Assembly (NCBI GenBank): GCA_019351995.1
Contig: JABBOD010000030.1
Span: 1 to 36,621 of the forward strand
Source: Acidobacteriota bacterium
GTDB taxonomy: Bacteria > Actinomycetota > Actinomycetes > Actinomycetales > Microbacteriaceae
Reading direction: 5' to 3'
DNA: 36,621 nucleotides
Part shown: one piece after another, positions 33,538-36,621 of the stretch
Position numbering within the stretch: position 1 is the first letter of the stretch
Layout of the letters: each line of letters begins with the position of its first letter
Made by a program: the position numbers and the translations under genes
The notes under the pieces: model-generated
The model's database searches: none
What the model saw: the letters and a program-made list of their open reading frames with translations, nothing else
What the model was told of the DNA's origin: nothing

Positions 33538-36500
33538 ATGCACTCTCTTCCGTCCTATCTGTCCGATCGCGCGGCGGGACACGGGTCGCTGGATCCGCGG
33601 TCAGCGATCGCGTCGGACGCCCCCCGCATCGATCTGGCGGGAGCATGGGCGTTTCGTCTGCGCCCGACGGCCGCTATCCCGCTGGACGACGACCTGCCGC
33701 GCCCGGGGCTCGATGATTCCGGTTGGGAGCGGATCACTGTCCCGTCGAGTTGGGTGCTGGACGAGCAGGGTCGCTGGGGAAGGCCGATTTACACCAATGT
33801 GCAGTTTCCTTTCCCACTCGATTCGCCCTTCACCCCCGACGAGAATCCGACGGGCGAATACCGCCGAACGGTCGACGTTCCCGAGGACTTCCTCGTCGAC
33901 GGACGCGCCATCTTGCGGCTTGACGGCGTCGAGTCGGCATACCAGGTGTGGTGGAACGGGACGTCTCTCGGTGTCGGCAAGGGAAGCAGGCTCGCTCACG
34001 AGTTCGACGTCACCGATGTCATCCACCCGGGTCCCAACACGGTGGCGATCCGCGTGCATCAATGGTCGGATGCGAGCTATCTCGAAGACCAGGACCAGTG
34101 GTGGTTGCCGGGGATATTTCGTGACGTGACCCTGCTCGCCCGCCCGTCCGGCGGGATCGATGACGTGTGGCTGCGGACCTCCTGGCGTGACGGAGTCGCC
34201 GAGATCGATCCGGAGATTCGTGCGCATGGCTCGGCCTTCCCGGTTCGCCTGCAGATCGCCGAGCTCGACATCGACGTGACCTGGCAGACGCCGGATGATG
34301 TCGCGCCTTTCGAGGTGCTCGGGGCTCAGCCATGGTCGGCAGAGTCCCCGACTCTCTACGCCGCTTCCGTCTCCTCGACCTCGGAGACGGTCAGCATCCG
34401 GCTCGGGTTTCGCACCATCGAGATCGTGGGCGACCAGTTCCTCGCCAACGGACGACGTCTGGTTTTTCATGGCATGAACCGTCACGAAACCCACCCAGAT
34501 CGAGGTCGCGTGTTCGACGAGCAGCACGCTCGTGAGGACCTTGCGCGAATGAAGCGGTTCAACGTCAACGCGATCCGAACCAGCCACTACCCGCCGCATC
34601 CGCGCCTTCTCGATCTGGCGGATGAGCTCGGCCTGTGGGTCGTCCTCGAGTGCGACTTGGAGACGCACGGTTTCGAGATGGTCGCATCGGTCCAGTCCGA
34701 GGAACGCTCCCGCCGACTCATCGCTCGCGACGGTCACCACAGTTCGCCGGGCGCGGCACCGTGGACGGACAACCCGAGCGACGACCCGGCGTGGCGGGAT
34801 GCGTATCTCGATCGCATCCGCCGGACGGTGGAGCGGGACAAGAACCATCCGAGCGTGGTCATGTGGTCGCTCGGTAACGAGTCGGGGACCGGATCGAACC
34901 TCGCCGCCATGGCTGCCTGGGTTCATGAGCGCGATCCGGAGCGTCCCGTGCACTACGAGGGGGACTACACCGGTGCGTACACCGATGTCTACTCACGCAT
35001 GTATGCGACCGTGCCGGAAACGGAGTCGATCGGCTCCAACGAACTGAGCCTCCTGCTCGGGTGCTCGGCGGCCGAATCGGCACGGCAGCGGTCGAAGCCG
35101 TTCCTGCAGTGCGAATACGTGCACGCGATGGGCAACGGTCCGGGAGCGATCGCTCAGTACGAGGACGTTGTCGACCGGCTCCCGCGACTCCATGGCGGTT
35201 TCGTGTGGGAGTGGCGCGATCACGGAATTCGCACGACGACCCCGGCCGGCGTTCCCTTCTTCGCGTATGGAGGAGACTTCGGAGAGGTCCTCCATGACGG
35301 CAATTTCGTGATGGATGGCATGATCCTGTCGGATGACACCCCCACCCCTGGTCTTCACGAATACGCCGCGGTGGCGGCTCCGTTCCGTATGACAGCAGCG
35401 GCGAACGGGATCAGGATCCACAACCGCCGACATGTGCGCGGGACCGATGACGTGGAGTTCGTGTGGCAGGCGTACGTCGATGGCCACCAGATCGCCGAAG
35501 GTCGCTTCGATGCGGATGAGATCCCGGCAGGCCATGACCTGATCGTTGAGATGCCGACGCTGCCGAGCTCCGGGACCCATCCCGGCGAGGAACGATGGAT
35601 GACGACCATGGTTCGCACGGTCGCCGATACCGGATGGGCACCGGCGGGGCATGTCGTGGCGTTCGGGCAGATCCCGCTCGGAACAGCCGTTCCGTCTGCT
35701 CGGGCCGCGCGAGTTGCGGCACGCGGGATGTCCCGCCGCCAGGGCTCGATCGATCCCTCCGGCTCGCTCGACCTCGGCCCCGCACGCTTCGAGGGGGGCC
35801 GGTTGGTGTCGTTGGCGGGGATGCCCACCGATGCACCTGTTCTCGAGCTCTTTCGTGCCCCCACCGATAACGACTCCCTGGCGTCCTCCGGCAGTTACGA
35901 CCTCGCCGATCCGCGGGACCACCCTCGTGGCCTCCCCGCGGCCCCCGTCGCGGACAGTTGGCGACGCGCCGGCCTGGATCGTCTGACGTCGCGAACCCTC
36001 GAGTCGGCGGCGGGGCCGGCCGGCGTGAGCGAATTGCGGCGCTGGGCGGCGGCTGCCACCCGCGAATCGGTGCTCACCGACACCCGGTGGACCGCCGTCG
36101 ACGGTGGTGTTCTCCTCACCATGGGCATCATGCCGTCGGCGGGCTGGGACATGGTGTGGCCGCGCATCGGCCTCCGCCTCGGGCTTCCGCTGGAGCTCGA
36201 TGATGCCGAATGGTTCGGCCTCGGTCCGAACGAGTCATACCCCGACAGCATGGGTGCGGCGCGACTCGGCCGGTGGACCTCGACCATCGATGACCTCGTC
36301 GTCAACTACGCCATGCCGCAAGAAAGCGGTCATCGGGCCGGCGTGCGAGAGCTCGTCGTCTCCGGTCCCGCAGGGCGGCTTCGCGTGATCGCCGTCCCCG
36401 ATGCCCAGGGTCGCCGGCCAGGGTTCACGCTTCGCCGACACACCCCTCAGCAGGTGGCGGTGGCGATGCATCCTCACGAGCTCCCCGCGCCGACGACGAC

Positions 36501-36621
36501 CTGGTTGACCATCGACGCCGCGCAGCACGGGCTCGGCTCGCGCGCATGCGGCCCTGACGTGTGGCCGGATGCGACATTGCGACCGGAGGCACGAACCATC
36601 ACCCTGCTCTTCACCGACTAG
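33538..36621 (+). CDS. lacZ: Beta-galactosidase, GH2 (LacZ-like)
   Basis: This 1027-residue protein is a full LacZ-type GH2 enzyme: sugar-binding jelly roll (residues ~30-200), Ig-like domain (~205-295), TIM barrel (~300-600), a further Ig-like domain and a C-terminal beta-sandwich of the Bgal_small_N type. The acid/base is Glu448 (SLGNESG) and the nucleophile is Glu526 (QCEYVHAMGNG). HGMNRHETHP and RTSHYPPHP are also typical. It hydrolyses beta-galactosides, and no signal peptide is seen. ATG 33538 has GGAG 6 nt upstream; GTG 33535 is possible. The stop codon is the last three bases of the window, so the gene is complete. The 78-bp gap after katG has no clear terminator. Confidence 0.95.
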   Translation: MHSLPSYLSDRAAGHGSLDPRSAIASDAPRIDLAGAWAFRLRPTAAIPLDDDLPRPGLDDSGWERITVPSSWVLDEQGRWGRPIYTNVQFPFPLDSPFTPDENPTGEYRRTVDVPEDFLVDGRAILRLDGVESAYQVWWNGTSLGVGKGSRLAHEFDVTDVIHPGPNTVAIRVHQWSDASYLEDQDQWWLPGIFRDVTLLARPSGGIDDVWLRTSWRDGVAEIDPEIRAHGSAFPVRLQIAELDIDVTWQTPDDVAPFEVLGAQPWSAESPTLYAASVSSTSETVSIRLGFRTIEIVGDQFLANGRRLVFHGMNRHETHPDRGRVFDEQHAREDLARMKRFNVNAIRTSHYPPHPRLLDLADELGLWVVLECDLETHGFEMVASVQSEERSRRLIARDGHHSSPGAAPWTDNPSDDPAWRDAYLDRIRRTVERDKNHPSVVMWSLGNESGTGSNLAAMAAWVHERDPERPVHYEGDYTGAYTDVYSRMYATVPETESIGSNELSLLLGCSAAESARQRSKPFLQCEYVHAMGNGPGAIAQYEDVVDRLPRLHGGFVWEWRDHGIRTTTPAGVPFFAYGGDFGEVLHDGNFVMDGMILSDDTPTPGLHEYAAVAAPFRMTAAANGIRIHNRRHVRGTDDVEFVWQAYVDGHQIAEGRFDADEIPAGHDLIVEMPTLPSSGTHPGEERWMTTMVRTVADTGWAPAGHVVAFGQIPLGTAVPSARAARVAARGMSRRQGSIDPSGSLDLGPARFEGGRLVSLAGMPTDAPVLELFRAPTDNDSLASSGSYDLADPRDHPRGLPAAPVADSWRRAGLDRLTSRTLESAAGPAGVSELRRWAAAATRESVLTDTRWTAVDGGVLLTMGIMPSAGWDMVWPRIGLRLGLPLELDDAEWFGLGPNESYPDSMGAARLGRWTSTIDDLVVNYAMPQESGHRAGVRELVVSGPAGRLRVIAVPDAQGRRPGFTLRRHTPQQVAVAMHPHELPAPTTTWLTIDAAQHGLGSRACGPDVWPDATLRPEARTITLLFTD

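Noticed and set aside
33538..36621. Possibility that the beta-galactosidase gene is cut by the window end
   Set aside because: The last three bases are an in-frame TAG and the protein has the full set of GH2 domains.

Overview
The window is high-GC DNA with GTG/TTG starts, 4-bp ATGA/GTGA gene overlaps, probable leaderless transcripts, hairpin terminators without U-tracts, a furA-katG pair and a heliorhodopsin gene. This points to an actinobacterium, most likely Micrococcales (Microbacteriaceae-like). The taxon is inferred from gene style; there is no rRNA or marker gene in the window.

Region 1 (1-1340): the 3' end of an SRPBCC-fold gene, then an L-asparaginase II gene closed by a strong hairpin.

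Region 2 (about 1490-16553) is the main feature. It is a co-directional cluster that appears to encode complete breakdown of the sulfosugar sulfoquinovose (SQ). A sugar ABC importer (binding lipoprotein plus two permeases, no ATPase) brings in SQ or its glycosides. A Gfo/Idh/MocA-type protein is a candidate NAD+-dependent sulfoquinovosidase. YihS-, YihV- and YihT-like proteins (isomerase, kinase, class I aldolase: the sulfo-EMP pathway) would give DHAP and sulfolactaldehyde (SLA). An aldehyde dehydrogenase would make (S)-sulfolactate. SlcC-like and ComC-like dehydrogenases would invert it to (R)-sulfolactate through sulfopyruvate. SuyA/SuyB (sulfolactate sulfo-lyase) would cut the C-S bond to give pyruvate and sulfite. 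Two regulators frame the route: a DeoR/YihW-like protein beside yihSVT and a FadR-type GntR protein at the end. A shared 9-bp core, GGTAAGACC, lies upstream of suyA, the binding-protein gene and gntR itself, and is a likely GntR operator. No classical GH31 sulfoquinovosidase, sulfite exporter or sulfite dehydrogenase is present in the window.

Region 3 (16608-19271, minus strand): a tightly overlapping operon of an HTH-DUF3887 protein, a PLDc_N membrane protein, and an ABC-2-type ATPase and permease. Region 4 (19319-22950): an SDR divergent from a GMC oxidoreductase and an MFS transporter. Region 5 (about 23000-26160): a patchy segment with a truncated FAD-oxidase remnant, an Rv2629/Balon-like ribosome-associated protein, a heliorhodopsin, a broken TetR gene and a small membrane ORF.

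Region 6 (26176-36621): an IclR regulator with glycerol kinase, a membrane-fused alpha/beta hydrolase, furA-katG, and a complete GH2 beta-galactosidase whose stop codon is the last three bases. No tRNA, rRNA, CRISPR array, insertion sequence or phage gene was recognised.
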